DNA of 32,378 bases from JAKQHY01 sp034429475 (GTDB taxonomy: Bacteria > Chloroflexota > Anaerolineae > B4-G1 > SLSP01): assembly GCA_034429475.1 (NCBI GenBank), contig DAOUGD010000239.1:1-32378 (forward strand), given 5' to 3'. The position numbers were made by a program, and so were the translations under genes. The notes under the pieces are model-generated. The model did not search any database. It had not been told where the DNA came from and was given only the letters and a program-made list of their open reading frames with translations. Below, in pieces: positions 22,396 to 30,860 of this stretch. The number at the start of each line of letters is the position of its first letter. Position 1 is the stretch's first letter.

Positions 22396-24246
22396 TTAGC
22401 CAACCGTCCACACGCGCCAGTACAGCAGCCAGGCGGCGAAGGCGACGCCAACGGTTGCCAGGATGGTATAGTAGCCGAGCCACCCTGGCGACCAGGAGCG
22501 ACGCACCCAGGCCAGGCTCGCACAGACAACGACGGCGACAACCGCAGCCACGAAAATCCACAGGAGACCCTGCAAGAGCGTGTAACTGGCCGGCACGTGA
22601 TAGACAAACGTTTCCGAGCCCCACAAGAGCAGCGCACCCAGGATCAATAGCGTCAGCACACCCGCGCACGCCATGCCGATCATTACGCCTCGTGCCAGCG
22701 GGAACCCGGTTACAACCTGCCGCCCGGCGGCCCGAGGCCAGGCGATGGCCGCCGAGACAAAGGCTGCGGTGCATACCAGGAGAAAGAGGATATTGAAAGA
22801 CGGCGTCTGATACCAGGCCAGTCGCACGTAGTCCGTCGTGCCGGTAGAGGCCAGCCACGGCTGCCCGTCCGCGTCCTCTTGGAAACACAGATGTTGGAAG
22901 TTATCGTTGCGGCGGAAGCACCGGGGAGTGATTTGCGTCCATCCATAGCCTCCGAAAGTCACCGTATCCTCCGTAATGGCGGCGACACGGGCCGCGTTCT
23001 GAAGCCACAGCAGTCGCTCGATGGTATGGGAAGCAGCGCGCGCCGGCCGGTAGTAGCCGGTAAACCGCCCGGCCTCTGGCTGGAAGACGTCGTCAGGTAA
23101 CGGAGATATGGCTTGCGATTCGGGGAAAAAGTGACGCATAAAGACGCCTAAGATTTCCCCCAGCGCCGCCCCGCCATTGCTGCCGTTGAAGGCGACGAAC
23201 AGCCCCACATTGTGTTCCGGCACGAGCCACAGAATGCTGGCGAATGCTTCCCACCCGCCGTCGTGATAGAGGATCCGTTGGTGGTTGAGGAACATTTCAT
23301 CGAAGCCGTGCGCGTACCCTGGCAGCAGGGGATCGTGGGTGTAGTGCTGCGTATGCATCTGGCGGGCCGTCGTCTCTTGCAGGATGCGGCTATCGCCATA
23401 CGCACCGTCTTGTAGATGGGCGATCATAAAGTGCGCCATGTCCGTCGCCGTCGCGCTGATGGCCCCGTCCGGCGGGGTGGCGCAGAAGAGGAAAGGGCTG
23501 CGCTGTTGCTGCTCGCCATTGTAGACGTAGCTGGCGGCCAGGTCGCGCAGCAAGTCGTCCGGCAGCGGTTCGCGCGGCGTCGTGCGGCGCATTTCCAACG
23601 GCGTGAGGAGGTGCGTCTCGACATACGCCTCCCAGGACAGCCCGGAAACGCGCGCCACAATGTAGCCGGCGAGCGCCGCGCCGTAGTTGGAGTAGGCGAT
23701 GACCTCGCCCGGCGCGTAGATTTGCAGGGGGATGTACGCTACCAACGCGTCGCGCAGTGTGCCGGCGTAGGGCGTCAACGCGCCGGTGAGGATGTTCCGA
23801 TCCTCAAATCCGGCGGTGTGGCTGAGTAGATGCCGCAGCGTGATCGGCCCAGGGTAAGCCCGTGGAATCTCGAAATCCAGGTAAGCGGCGATGTCCACGT
23901 TTAGGTCCAAACGCCCCTGTTCCACGAGTTGCATCACCGCCGTCCAGGTGAAGAGCTTGGTGATTGAGGCGATCCGCACCAGCGTCGTATCGGCCTGCAT
24001 CGGCGTCTGCGTTTCCAGATCGGCCCACCCGTAGCCCTGCGCGTGGACGAGCGCGCCATCCTGCACCACGGCAATCACGCCGCCCGGAATGTGGTAATCC
24101 GCCAACAAGGCGGTCATCTTTTTATCCAACCATGGTTCCAATGCGCCCTCGGCTAAACTGCCGGCTTGCGCCGCTGCCGGCGCAAGCGGCTGAACCACGC
24201 TTACGCATAACACGAGCAAAATTGCGATTTTCCAATAGATGTGCAT
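22396..24246 (-). CDS. Serine beta-lactamase-like hydrolase with C-terminal membrane domain (616 aa)
   Basis: A signal peptide (residues 1-27, ending APAAAQA) is followed by a class C beta-lactamase-fold domain. The nucleophile motif is S-I-T-K (S94, K97), the second motif is Y-S-N (185-187), and HDGG stands where KTG-like boxes occur. Residues about 490-616 form four transmembrane helices. This layout is common among envelope serine hydrolases of unknown substrate (esterase, D-aminopeptidase or cell-wall activities); true beta-lactamase activity is unlikely. GAGG lies ten bases before the ATG. The next gene upstream is the histidine kinase, 22 bases away. Confidence 0.85.
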   Translation of the reverse strand: MHIYWKIAILLVLCVSVVQPLAPAAAQAGSLAEGALEPWLDKKMTALLADYHIPGGVIAVVQDGALVHAQGYGWADLETQTPMQADTTLVRIASITKLFTWTAVMQLVEQGRLDLNVDIAAYLDFEIPRAYPGPITLRHLLSHTAGFEDRNILTGALTPYAGTLRDALVAYIPLQIYAPGEVIAYSNYGAALAGYIVARVSGLSWEAYVETHLLTPLEMRRTTPREPLPDDLLRDLAASYVYNGEQQQRSPFLFCATPPDGAISATATDMAHFMIAHLQDGAYGDSRILQETTARQMHTQHYTHDPLLPGYAHGFDEMFLNHQRILYHDGGWEAFASILWLVPEHNVGLFVAFNGSNGGAALGEILGVFMRHFFPESQAISPLPDDVFQPEAGRFTGYYRPARAASHTIERLLWLQNAARVAAITEDTVTFGGYGWTQITPRCFRRNDNFQHLCFQEDADGQPWLASTGTTDYVRLAWYQTPSFNILFLLVCTAAFVSAAIAWPRAAGRQVVTGFPLARGVMIGMACAGVLTLLILGALLLWGSETFVYHVPASYTLLQGLLWIFVAAVVAVVVCASLAWVRRSWSPGWLGYYTILATVGVAFAAWLLYWRVWTVG

Positions 24247-24268
24247 TTTTTAATATCCTCAAAATAGG

Positions 24269-25684
24269 TTACGCGCGCGGCAAGGTAAACCAAAAACGGC
24301 TACCCTCACCCACCACGCTTTCCACACCCACCTCACCGCCGAGTTTGGTGACAATGCGTTGGACGATGGATAATCCCAGGCCGTGACCCTCGGCGCGCAC
24401 CTGGTGGAGGCGCGTGAATTGGGCAAAAAGACGGCTTTGCTGTTCTGCGCTCAAGCCGGGGCCATTGTCCTGCACCCAAAATTGGATACTGGATGCTGGA
24501 AGCTGGATACTGGATGCTGGATCAGGTTTTGTGTTTTTTGCCTCCAGGGGGGTATATCCCAGTTCCACGCGGGGCGGCGTTCCGCCGTACTTGAGCGCGT
24601 TGCTGAGGTAGTTGGTCCAAACTTCCTCGACCCACGGCGCATAGCCCACGGCTACCGGCCAGGTTTCCGGCGCGACGATGTCGGCCTGCTTATCCGCCAG
24701 CATCGTCGCCAGGCGTTCCTGCGCTTCGGCGACAATGGCGCGCATATCCAATGGCCCGGTTTGCACGTGCTCCATTTTGCGCACACTCGCCAGCAATAAC
24801 AGTTCGTCCACAATGCGCGTCAACTTGTGGCTTGTGAGGGTGATGCGGTTTAAATTCTCCAGCACCTTTTCCGGCGGCATTTTTTGAAGGCGCGCCTCCA
24901 GCAAGGTACTAAACCCGACAAGCACTGCAATGGGATTTTTGAGGTCGTGCGCGACGGTATGGGCGAAGGCATCCAACTCGGCATTGTTGGCTTCCAACTC
25001 GGCGGTGTATTGCTGCAAAGCTTGATGCGTGCTCTGAAGCTCGGCCTGCGCTGCGGCCAGTTGGTGCCGGCGCAGAAAGTCCTGCCAACGCAGGTGGAGC
25101 AACGGGCGGTGAATGACCAGGATGCCCAGAAAGGCCGTGCTAAACATCGAAAGATTGTAAAATATAAGCTCTCCAAGGTCTCGCCCCCAGTGGCCGAAGC
25201 ACAAGGCCCCCAATAAGTACGCGAATGTCACCACGAACGTGCTCGCTAACCCCCAGGGGGTAGGCCAGGGGGCCGTGTTCGCATAGATCAGCGCCACCAG
25301 CAGCAACAACCAATACGGCGCAGTCCAATCGTCAACCACCACCAACATCCCACAATCGGCCAATGTCAAGACAAATTGTAGTCCTAAGCCGATAGAGTAA
25401 GGACTAATGCGTCTCCGTCCGTAGCGCGCGATGAGCGCCACGAGCGAATAAGGTAGAACCAGCCCGAAAAAACGCAACACCAACAGCGCCGCCAGGTGTT
25501 GCGGATAAAGCAGCCAATCCATCACGCCAAAGAGCGTCATACTGATCGCGCCCAAGATGCCCATCGGCACGTACATACGTTCCCATAAGTACGCCTGCGC
25601 TTCAGCATCGAAAGCCGCCGCCAGCGCGCGGTGTTCCGGGGGAATCGGGTCAAGCCAGACTGCAAGTTTGTTTATCGCTTTCAT
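24269..25684 (-). CDS. Membrane sensor histidine kinase with a heptad-repeat insertion in its ATPase domain
   Basis: The N-terminal part (about residues 40-195) has five or six helices. A coiled coil (205-240) leads to the H-box AHTVAHDLKNP (H246). The ATPase domain has N-box NYLSNALKYGG (N362), G1 DNGPG (406-410) and G2 GHGLGL (433-438), so it should autophosphorylate. Between N-box and G1, residues 387-401 (DPASSIQLPASSIQF) are encoded by six 7-bp repeats, an apparent in-frame insertion in a surface loop. No response regulator is adjacent. The start overlaps the preceding hydrolase stop (ATGA), so the two are translationally coupled. Confidence 0.88.
   Translation of the reverse strand: MKAINKLAVWLDPIPPEHRALAAAFDAEAQAYLWERMYVPMGILGAISMTLFGVMDWLLYPQHLAALLVLRFFGLVLPYSLVALIARYGRRRISPYSIGLGLQFVLTLADCGMLVVVDDWTAPYWLLLLVALIYANTAPWPTPWGLASTFVVTFAYLLGALCFGHWGRDLGELIFYNLSMFSTAFLGILVIHRPLLHLRWQDFLRRHQLAAAQAELQSTHQALQQYTAELEANNAELDAFAHTVAHDLKNPIAVLVGFSTLLEARLQKMPPEKVLENLNRITLTSHKLTRIVDELLLLASVRKMEHVQTGPLDMRAIVAEAQERLATMLADKQADIVAPETWPVAVGYAPWVEEVWTNYLSNALKYGGTPPRVELGYTPLEAKNTKPDPASSIQLPASSIQFWVQDNGPGLSAEQQSRLFAQFTRLHQVRAEGHGLGLSIVQRIVTKLGGEVGVESVVGEGSRFWFTLPRA
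24483..24524. repeat. Heptad tract inside the histidine kinase coding region
   Basis: Six units (TGGATAC, TGGATGC, TGGAAGC, TGGATAC, TGGATGC, TGGATCA) make 42 bp, so the frame is kept and the protein shows a 7-residue period (PASSIQL). It is the only tract in this window lying inside a gene. Confidence 0.9.
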
Positions 25685-26469
25685 GGTTGTACCTCGTCGA
25701 GCCAGTCCAGGATGCGCTGCGCCACGGCTTGCCAGCCGGTATCCAGCATCAGTGCGTGCCCCATCGCCGGGAAGAGCTCCGCGCGGGTGTGATATACCCG
25801 CGCCGTCGCCTCGACTTCGGCAGGTGAAATTGACATGTCTTCCGCCGCGCCGAGCACCAACAGCGGCGTCTTGATCTTCTCCGGGCGCGGCAAGTTGAAG
25901 CCGAGCATGTCCACGTAGGCGCGGAACGATTCCTCTTGCACCTGGGCGTGGTAGGTTTGCAAGGTCTGGGCCGGAAAGTTGGCGGCGTAGAACATCTTAC
26001 CGTATCGTTCCGGCGTGCGGACGAGATGCCACGGGTTGAGGGTGAGGCTGACCCGCAAGAAGGCTAGCGGATTTTGCCACGCGATGCGCAGGGACGCGCG
26101 CCGGAGTCCCTGGGGCGGCGCGGAGCCGAGTAGGACCGCCGCCGGCATCTCGTGGGACTCCAGATACTTTTGGACGACCAGCCTGCCCATCGAATGGCCG
26201 ACCAGGACGGGCTTGCGCTCTATCTGATCCACCGCCTGCGCCACGTCGGCAACGTAGTTCGCCAGGGGCGTCCAGCGCAGGCGTTCGCGGCCTTCACTGC
26301 CGCCGTGCCCGCGCAGACTCAGCGCGTGCGCCGTGTAGCCGTGCTGCGCGAAGGCCGGCAAGAAGTGTTCGGCCCAGCACCAGGCCGCGTGAAACATCCC
26401 GTGGACGAACAAGACCGGCGTGGGGCGCGCGGCGGTGGTCGGCGTCTGTGTGATCATTTCCAAGCGCAT
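25681..26469 (-). CDS. Alpha/beta hydrolase (monoacylglycerol-lipase-like)
   Basis: The 262-residue single-domain hydrolase has the oxyanion-region motif HGMFHAAW (from residue 23), the nucleophile elbow GHSMG (S93), an acid at D211 in AAEDMS and a histidine at H238 in MGHALM, so the triad is complete. There is no signal peptide, so it is cytoplasmic. SLRGHGGSEG is typical of lipase/esterase-like members. The ATG at 26469 has GGAG nine bases upstream; an in-frame TTG at 26484 lies too close to that site. The stop overlaps the histidine kinase start. Substrate unknown. Confidence 0.88.
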   Translation of the reverse strand: MRLEMITQTPTTAARPTPVLFVHGMFHAAWCWAEHFLPAFAQHGYTAHALSLRGHGGSEGRERLRWTPLANYVADVAQAVDQIERKPVLVGHSMGRLVVQKYLESHEMPAAVLLGSAPPQGLRRASLRIAWQNPLAFLRVSLTLNPWHLVRTPERYGKMFYAANFPAQTLQTYHAQVQEESFRAYVDMLGFNLPRPEKIKTPLLVLGAAEDMSISPAEVEATARVYHTRAELFPAMGHALMLDTGWQAVAQRILDWLDEVQP

Positions 26470-26487
26470 AGTATTCTTCTCCAACGA

Positions 26488-26988
26488 CTAAAATGTGAGA
26501 GCATACACCACGGTCGTCGCCATCAATAGCGCGCCCTCAAGCACCAAACCAACGTGCAACATCCAAAGATTTAGAAAGTCGGCTATTTCGGCATTCCCCG
26601 GATTGTAGGGATTGTAGACGACGGGCATTTCTGTACCTATCTCGTAGAACGGTTTACCCCAACCTATTTTAGAGGTCAGCGTATACGTTTCACCGGACGG
26701 CGTTTGGTAGTGAAGCATAGGGGCGTAGCGCGGTCTGGCCTGGGTCCGGGGGGCGTAAGTCTCGTGACCGAAGATCACGCCCACGGTTTTCTTCGTGTGA
26801 AGCAACCACAACGCTTTTGTGAGTATACCCATCACACCGCCGGCGCATAAAAAGACGCCCATACCAATGATTACATAGGCGTACCAGGGAAAATCCAATA
26901 GTTTGGGGACAAACAAGCGCCACACCCCAAAGCCTATCGTTATCAGACTGCCGCTGGTCGTGATGACTTTGATGATGGGTGAAACCAT
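26488..26988 (-). CDS. DUF3592-like membrane protein
   Basis: The 166-residue protein has two N-terminal helices (about residues 8-30 and 36-60), a beta-rich loop domain (TVGVIFGHETYAPRTQARPR, then YQTPSGETYTLTSKIGW, then GTEMPVVYNPYNPGNAEI) and a C-terminal helix. The VxYNPxNPxxA motif is the hallmark of DUF3592 proteins, whose function is unknown. The start ATG follows GAGG; the longer frame would overlap the aquaporin end. Confidence 0.78.
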   Translation of the reverse strand: MVSPIIKVITTSGSLITIGFGVWRLFVPKLLDFPWYAYVIIGMGVFLCAGGVMGILTKALWLLHTKKTVGVIFGHETYAPRTQARPRYAPMLHYQTPSGETYTLTSKIGWGKPFYEIGTEMPVVYNPYNPGNAEIADFLNLWMLHVGLVLEGALLMATTVVYALTF

Positions 26989-27005
26989 CCTATTCCTCAC
27001 TATAG

Positions 27006-27674
27006 CTAATCTTCTGAGACATAACAACATTCCTTTCCTTGAAGAAAACGGCACGTCGGCGAAGACAGCGCCGCGCCGAGAACAGGCGCGATGACGTAAA
27101 GCCAGCTATGCGCCAGTTGTCCTGATACCAACGCCGGCCCCAGGGAGCGCGCCGGGTTCAGCGAAGCGCCGCTGATCGGGCCGCCAAAGAGAGCGCACAG
27201 CATCACTGTAGCGCCGATGGCCGCGCCGGCCATGATGCCTTTCTCCATCGCGCCGCTTGAGACGTTCAAAATGACGAACATGAGGATAAAAGAAAGCACG
27301 ACTTCCAGGACAAAGGCCGTGACCAGATTGTCGCCGGGCAACGTCGCGCCGAGGGTGGGATGCGCGGGGAACAGCAGCTTGAGCAACACCGCCGCCCCCA
27401 GCGCGCCGCCCAACTCGCTTGCCAGATAGGGCAGAATCGCGCGCGCGGGCAGCCGCCCGGCGAAGAAGAAACCCAACGTCACCGCCGGGTTGAAATGCGC
27501 GCCGGAGATATTGCCCACCGCGTAGATCAACGCCATCACCACCAGACCGAAGACCAGACAAATCCCCACATGGCCCAACGCGCCGCCATACAGGTCGTTG
27601 ACGACAATCGCGCCGCAGCCGGTGAACACCAACACAAACGTTCCAATCACTTCCGCAAAGTATTTACGCAGCAT
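27006..27674 (-). CDS. Aquaporin / MIP-family channel
   Basis: The 222-residue channel has six helices and both half-helix motifs, SGAHFNPAVT (NPA at 62-64) and SGASLNPARS (NPA at 173-175, R176). At the selectivity filter, F42 and R176 match water channels, but the position of the usual histidine is Ala161 and the loop residue is Ala170. By alignment to E. coli AqpZ, this suggests a wider pore than a strict water channel (inference). The start overlaps the M28 peptidase stop by 11 bases. The Cys-containing C-terminal tail (GKECCYVSED) is unusual. Confidence 0.9.
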   Translation of the reverse strand: MLRKYFAEVIGTFVLVFTGCGAIVVNDLYGGALGHVGICLVFGLVVMALIYAVGNISGAHFNPAVTLGFFFAGRLPARAILPYLASELGGALGAAVLLKLLFPAHPTLGATLPGDNLVTAFVLEVVLSFILMFVILNVSSGAMEKGIMAGAAIGATVMLCALFGGPISGASLNPARSLGPALVSGQLAHSWLYVIAPVLGAALSSPTCRFLQGKECCYVSED

Positions 27675-28860
27675 CACGATTGACTTCCTGAATGAGTTCC
27701 CAAACATACCGGGCCGCGCGACTCAGGGTCTCCGGTTCAATATTGCTCAGGGTATCGGATAGACGATGCCAGTTGGGCAACGTCCCCTTTTCGTCATAGC
27801 TGCTGACCAGAAGCGCCTTGTAGCCTGCTTGGCGGAGATTGGCGACTTCATCAATTACAGTCATCGCCTTACCGGTCACGGCCAATTCGGGATGTTGCTG
27901 CGCCACCCGCGCGGCCAGGTCAACCATCTCTGGGTGAGGTGCATAGCGGGCGAAAGGCGTGATGCCATGCTGCGTGACGTAGCACACGTTGCCGGCGCCG
28001 ACGATATCCACATCCAGCCACAGGGTCGTGTCGCGCGCGGGGGCATAGTCCTGCAAGTAGTGCGCCATTCCCACACAACCGGGTTCCTCACAGCCGGTGA
28101 ACAACACCACCACATCCGTATGTTCCAGGGGTTGCGCCCGCAACGCCTGCGCCATCCCCAACAGCACGCTCACGGCGGTCGCGTTATCATTCGCGCCCTC
28201 GACGTGCGGCTGCATCTCGTCGTAAATCGCGCCGCCGACGCCCCACACGTAAGCGGCAGCCACCGCCCATAGCCAGCGTGACCGCGACGGACGTTTGCGC
28301 AACGCCTCCGCCAGCAGCAGCAGGCCGCTGAGCGCGCCCAAGGCTATCGGCAAACTGGTCTGGGGTTGCATCAGTTCCGGCGACGAGGTGGGAAACTGGA
28401 AGCGTTGTTTCTGGCTGTCGAGGTGGCCGACCAGGTAGACCGTGCGCTGCGCCTGGCCCGCCGCCGGGATGCGGGCGATGACGTTTTGGCTGGCGCCGCG
28501 CGCAATCAGTTTGTGGTAAAACTGCGGCTTTACGCGGAACGACTGCCGGACGCTCCACGCGCTGCCGAGCAGCAAGCCTCCGCCCAACGCCTTGCCCCAA
28601 CGTCCGCCCAGACCGCCCAACGCTGTAGCAACTAGGCCCGCGATCAGGGAGGGCAACATCTCCCACCCCAACGAGTCCTGGCTCTTGAACGGCTGGCGCT
28701 GAATATCCGTAACGCCCATTCGTCGCAGCGCCGTCTCCACATACGCCGCCGCCCGCCGCTCCTGCTCGGAGGTGGGCGGGCGCGGGCCAATGTCTTTGCA
28801 CAATACTTGCATGTGCCGCATCAAGGATTCGGATTGTAAACTCAAGGGATAGTCTGTCAT
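27664..28860 (-). CDS. M28-family metallopeptidase with membrane segments
   Basis: The 398-residue protein has the di-zinc peptidase fold. Metal ligands expected from the family are all visible: H146 (VGHLDS), D225 (EGANDNATA), E258/E259 (GCEEPG), D283 or D285 (WLDVDIVG) and H365 (NWHRLSDT). Hydrophobic stretches at about 67-104, 171-187 and 196-212 interrupt the domain and probably anchor it in the membrane. The ATG is supported by GGAG at seven bases; a longer frame would start inside the IS630 element and is rejected. It is the first gene after the insertion element, so its original promoter may have been displaced. Confidence 0.87.
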   Translation of the reverse strand: MTDYPLSLQSESLMRHMQVLCKDIGPRPPTSEQERRAAAYVETALRRMGVTDIQRQPFKSQDSLGWEMLPSLIAGLVATALGGLGGRWGKALGGGLLLGSAWSVRQSFRVKPQFYHKLIARGASQNVIARIPAAGQAQRTVYLVGHLDSQKQRFQFPTSSPELMQPQTSLPIALGALSGLLLLAEALRKRPSRSRWLWAVAAAYVWGVGGAIYDEMQPHVEGANDNATAVSVLLGMAQALRAQPLEHTDVVVLFTGCEEPGCVGMAHYLQDYAPARDTTLWLDVDIVGAGNVCYVTQHGITPFARYAPHPEMVDLAARVAQQHPELAVTGKAMTVIDEVANLRQAGYKALLVSSYDEKGTLPNWHRLSDTLSNIEPETLSRAARYVWELIQEVNRDAA

Positions 28861-28929
28861 AGTGGGTCTCCAATGACAACGTGTCACTTGTCCGCCAGCA
28901 TACGCCGGTTTGTGCGAAATTGATATATA

Positions 28930-30043
28930 CTCGCCTCGGTCACAGATTGCGTTTTTGGGACGCTGGGTTATGCTGCTTGGCGGCTGTCCCATTCCAACCT
29001 ATGAGGTGTCCGATGATTCACTTGACCATTGCTGAAGCCGATCAGCAAGCCATCGCTTACGAGCGGTATCATCATCCCGACCCGCGCGTCCAACGCAAAA
29101 TGGAAATCCTGTGGTTGAAAAAGCATGAGCTCCCCACCCCGCAGATCGCCCAGTTGGCGGGGGTGTGTCCCAATACGGTGCGCAATTGCTTCCACGAGTA
29201 CATCGAGGGTGGTCTGGAACAGGTGAAGACGCTGGACAACTACCGGCCAGAGAGCGAGTTAGCGGCACATCAAACCACCCTGGAAAAACACTTCAAGGAG
29301 CATCCGCCGGCGACGATCAAGAAAGCCGCGCACGAGATTGCCGAGTTGACCGGGGTGAAACGCAGCGCGACCCAAGTGCGCACCTTCCTCAAGAAAATGG
29401 GGCTGAAGTGCCGCAAGGTGGGGATGCTCCCGGCCAAAGCGGACCCTGACGTGCACACCGCGCTAGAACCCTGCCTGGCTGCAGCGCAAGCCGGCCAGCG
29501 CGCGGTGTTCTTCGTGGATGCGGCACACTTCGTGCTGGCCCCCTTCTTGGGGTTCTTGTGGTGCTTCACCCGCATTTTTATCCAGGCCCCAGCCGGGCGG
29601 CAGCGCTTCAATGTCTTGGGGGCTTTGAATGCGATCACCCACGAACTCATTACCATCACCAATGACACCTACATCAACGCGGAGAGCTTTTGTGCGCTGC
29701 TCTACAAACTGGCGGCCTTGCAGTTGAATGTGCCGATCACCCTCGTCCTGGATAACGCGCGCTATCAGAAATGTGCATTGGTGGCAGCGGCGGCGGTCAG
29801 TCTCCAGATCGAATTGCTCTATCTCCCCGCCTATTCGCCCAATCTGAATTTGATCGAACGCCTATGGAAGTTTGTCAAGAAAGAGTGTTTGTACTCCACG
29901 TACTACGCGGACTTTGCCACCTTCAAAGCTGCCATCCAGAAATGCCTCAGTGAAACGCACACCACGCACAAAACCGCGCTGGACTCGCTGTTAACCCTCA
30001 AGTTTCAAACCTTTGAAAAAACGCAATCTGTGCCCGTGTGAAG
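28930..30043. mobile_element. IS630-type insertion sequence, complete (1114 bp) with TA duplication
   Basis: The inner terminal repeat CACAGATTGCGTTTTT (28941-28956) is matched exactly in inverse at the right end. Counting outward the same distance on both sides reaches a TA (28928-28929 and 30044-30045), giving 27-bp ends with about 21 matches. TA duplication is the rule for IS630/Tc1-type elements. The element carries one transposase gene whose stop codon lies in the right terminal repeat. Confidence 0.88.
29013..30041 (+). CDS. IS630-family transposase
   Basis: The 342-residue transposase has an N-terminal helix-turn-helix region (IAQLAGVCPNTVRNCFHEYI, about 45-65), a second DNA-binding helix set (TIKKAAHEIAELTGVKRSA) and the DDE core with D169 (VFFVDAAHF), D247 (LVLDNARYQ) and E282 (LPAYSPNLNLIERLW). 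All three acidic residues are present, so it is probably active. GAGGTG precedes the ATG at 29013; an upstream ATG at 29001 would overlap this site. It is on the strand opposite to the surrounding genes. Confidence 0.93.
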   Translation: MIHLTIAEADQQAIAYERYHHPDPRVQRKMEILWLKKHELPTPQIAQLAGVCPNTVRNCFHEYIEGGLEQVKTLDNYRPESELAAHQTTLEKHFKEHPPATIKKAAHEIAELTGVKRSATQVRTFLKKMGLKCRKVGMLPAKADPDVHTALEPCLAAAQAGQRAVFFVDAAHFVLAPFLGFLWCFTRIFIQAPAGRQRFNVLGALNAITHELITITNDTYINAESFCALLYKLAALQLNVPITLVLDNARYQKCALVAAAAVSLQIELLYLPAYSPNLNLIERLWKFVKKECLYSTYYADFATFKAAIQKCLSETHTTHKTALDSLLTLKFQTFEKTQSVPV

Positions 30044-30858
30044 TATAGCCCCAACCCCGCCAGCGCGGTCAGCACGATGCCGACGAGGCCGCTCCCGCCG
30101 GGCGTAAACCAGATTTCGGCGGCGGGGGTCACCGCAACGAAATCTTCCAGAAGCAGCGCCAGCGTCACGGCGTTGGCGGCGCTGTGCAGGACGATAGCGG
30201 CTAGGGTCGAACCGGTCAGCAGCCGCACCTCGCCGTACAGGATGGCGGACGCGAGAATGTTGAGGATGCTCAACGGCAGGAAAACCGCGATACTGACCGT
30301 CGTAAAGTTCTGGTAGGTGGCCCGGTCGAGCAGAAACAGCCAGTACGGGAGGTGCCAGGCAGCCCACACGGCGCCCGTCAGCAGGTGATTGCGCAGGTCG
30401 GGCACGCCGGCGGCCTGGAGGCGCGGCGTGAGGTAGCCGCGCCAGGCAAACTCCTCGAAGATGTTCTTGAAGAAATCGGTCACAAACATCACGCCCACCG
30501 TCGCCAGCAACGCGCCCACCCCTTTGGCCGCCAGCCCCGCGAAGGTGGTTTGCCCGGTCAACGCCCCCGCGACGAGGACGAGGGCCGTCATCACCGGTTG
30601 GGCCAGCAGCGCGATCCCGTAGCCCACACCATTGCCGCGAAAGTTAGGCTTCCAGCCGATGTCGTCCCAGCCGTCGCCGCCCAACGCGCGCAGCAGCAGC
30701 GACGCCGCAAACGGCGCGACGAGGAAGACCAACATTCCCAGCGTGCCCCCCTGTCCCGGCGGCGTCTCCACCACCGCGTCCAGCAACACGCCAACCCATC
30801 CGGCGGCGATGGTTACAATCGTAAAGATAATCAAATGACGTCTGGTTTTCTGGTTCAT
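29998..30858 (-). CDS. CPBP-family intramembrane protease, 3' end replaced by the IS630 element
   Basis: The 286-residue membrane protein has about seven helices. The CPBP (Abi) motifs are EEFAWR (135-140), H169 in AWHLP and H225 in LHSAAN, all needed for catalysis in the family. Residues 273-286 (FTRAQIAFFQRFET) and the stop codon are encoded by the right end of the IS element, so the native C-terminus is lost after Tyr272. The motifs lie well upstream, so the protein may still work. It begins two bases after the preceding stop, without a clear ribosome-binding site, so translation is probably by re-initiation. Confidence 0.85.
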   Translation of the reverse strand: MNQKTRRHLIIFTIVTIAAGWVGVLLDAVVETPPGQGGTLGMLVFLVAPFAASLLLRALGGDGWDDIGWKPNFRGNGVGYGIALLAQPVMTALVLVAGALTGQTTFAGLAAKGVGALLATVGVMFVTDFFKNIFEEFAWRGYLTPRLQAAGVPDLRNHLLTGAVWAAWHLPYWLFLLDRATYQNFTTVSIAVFLPLSILNILASAILYGEVRLLTGSTLAAIVLHSAANAVTLALLLEDFVAVTPAAEIWFTPGGSGLVGIVLTALAGLGLYFTRAQIAFFQRFET

Positions 30859-30860
30859 AG

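Noticed and set aside
28187..28879. A 230-codon minus-strand frame overlapping the M28 peptidase.
   Set aside because: It overlaps the peptidase in another frame and has no motif. The peptidase has complete metal ligands and a ribosome-binding site.
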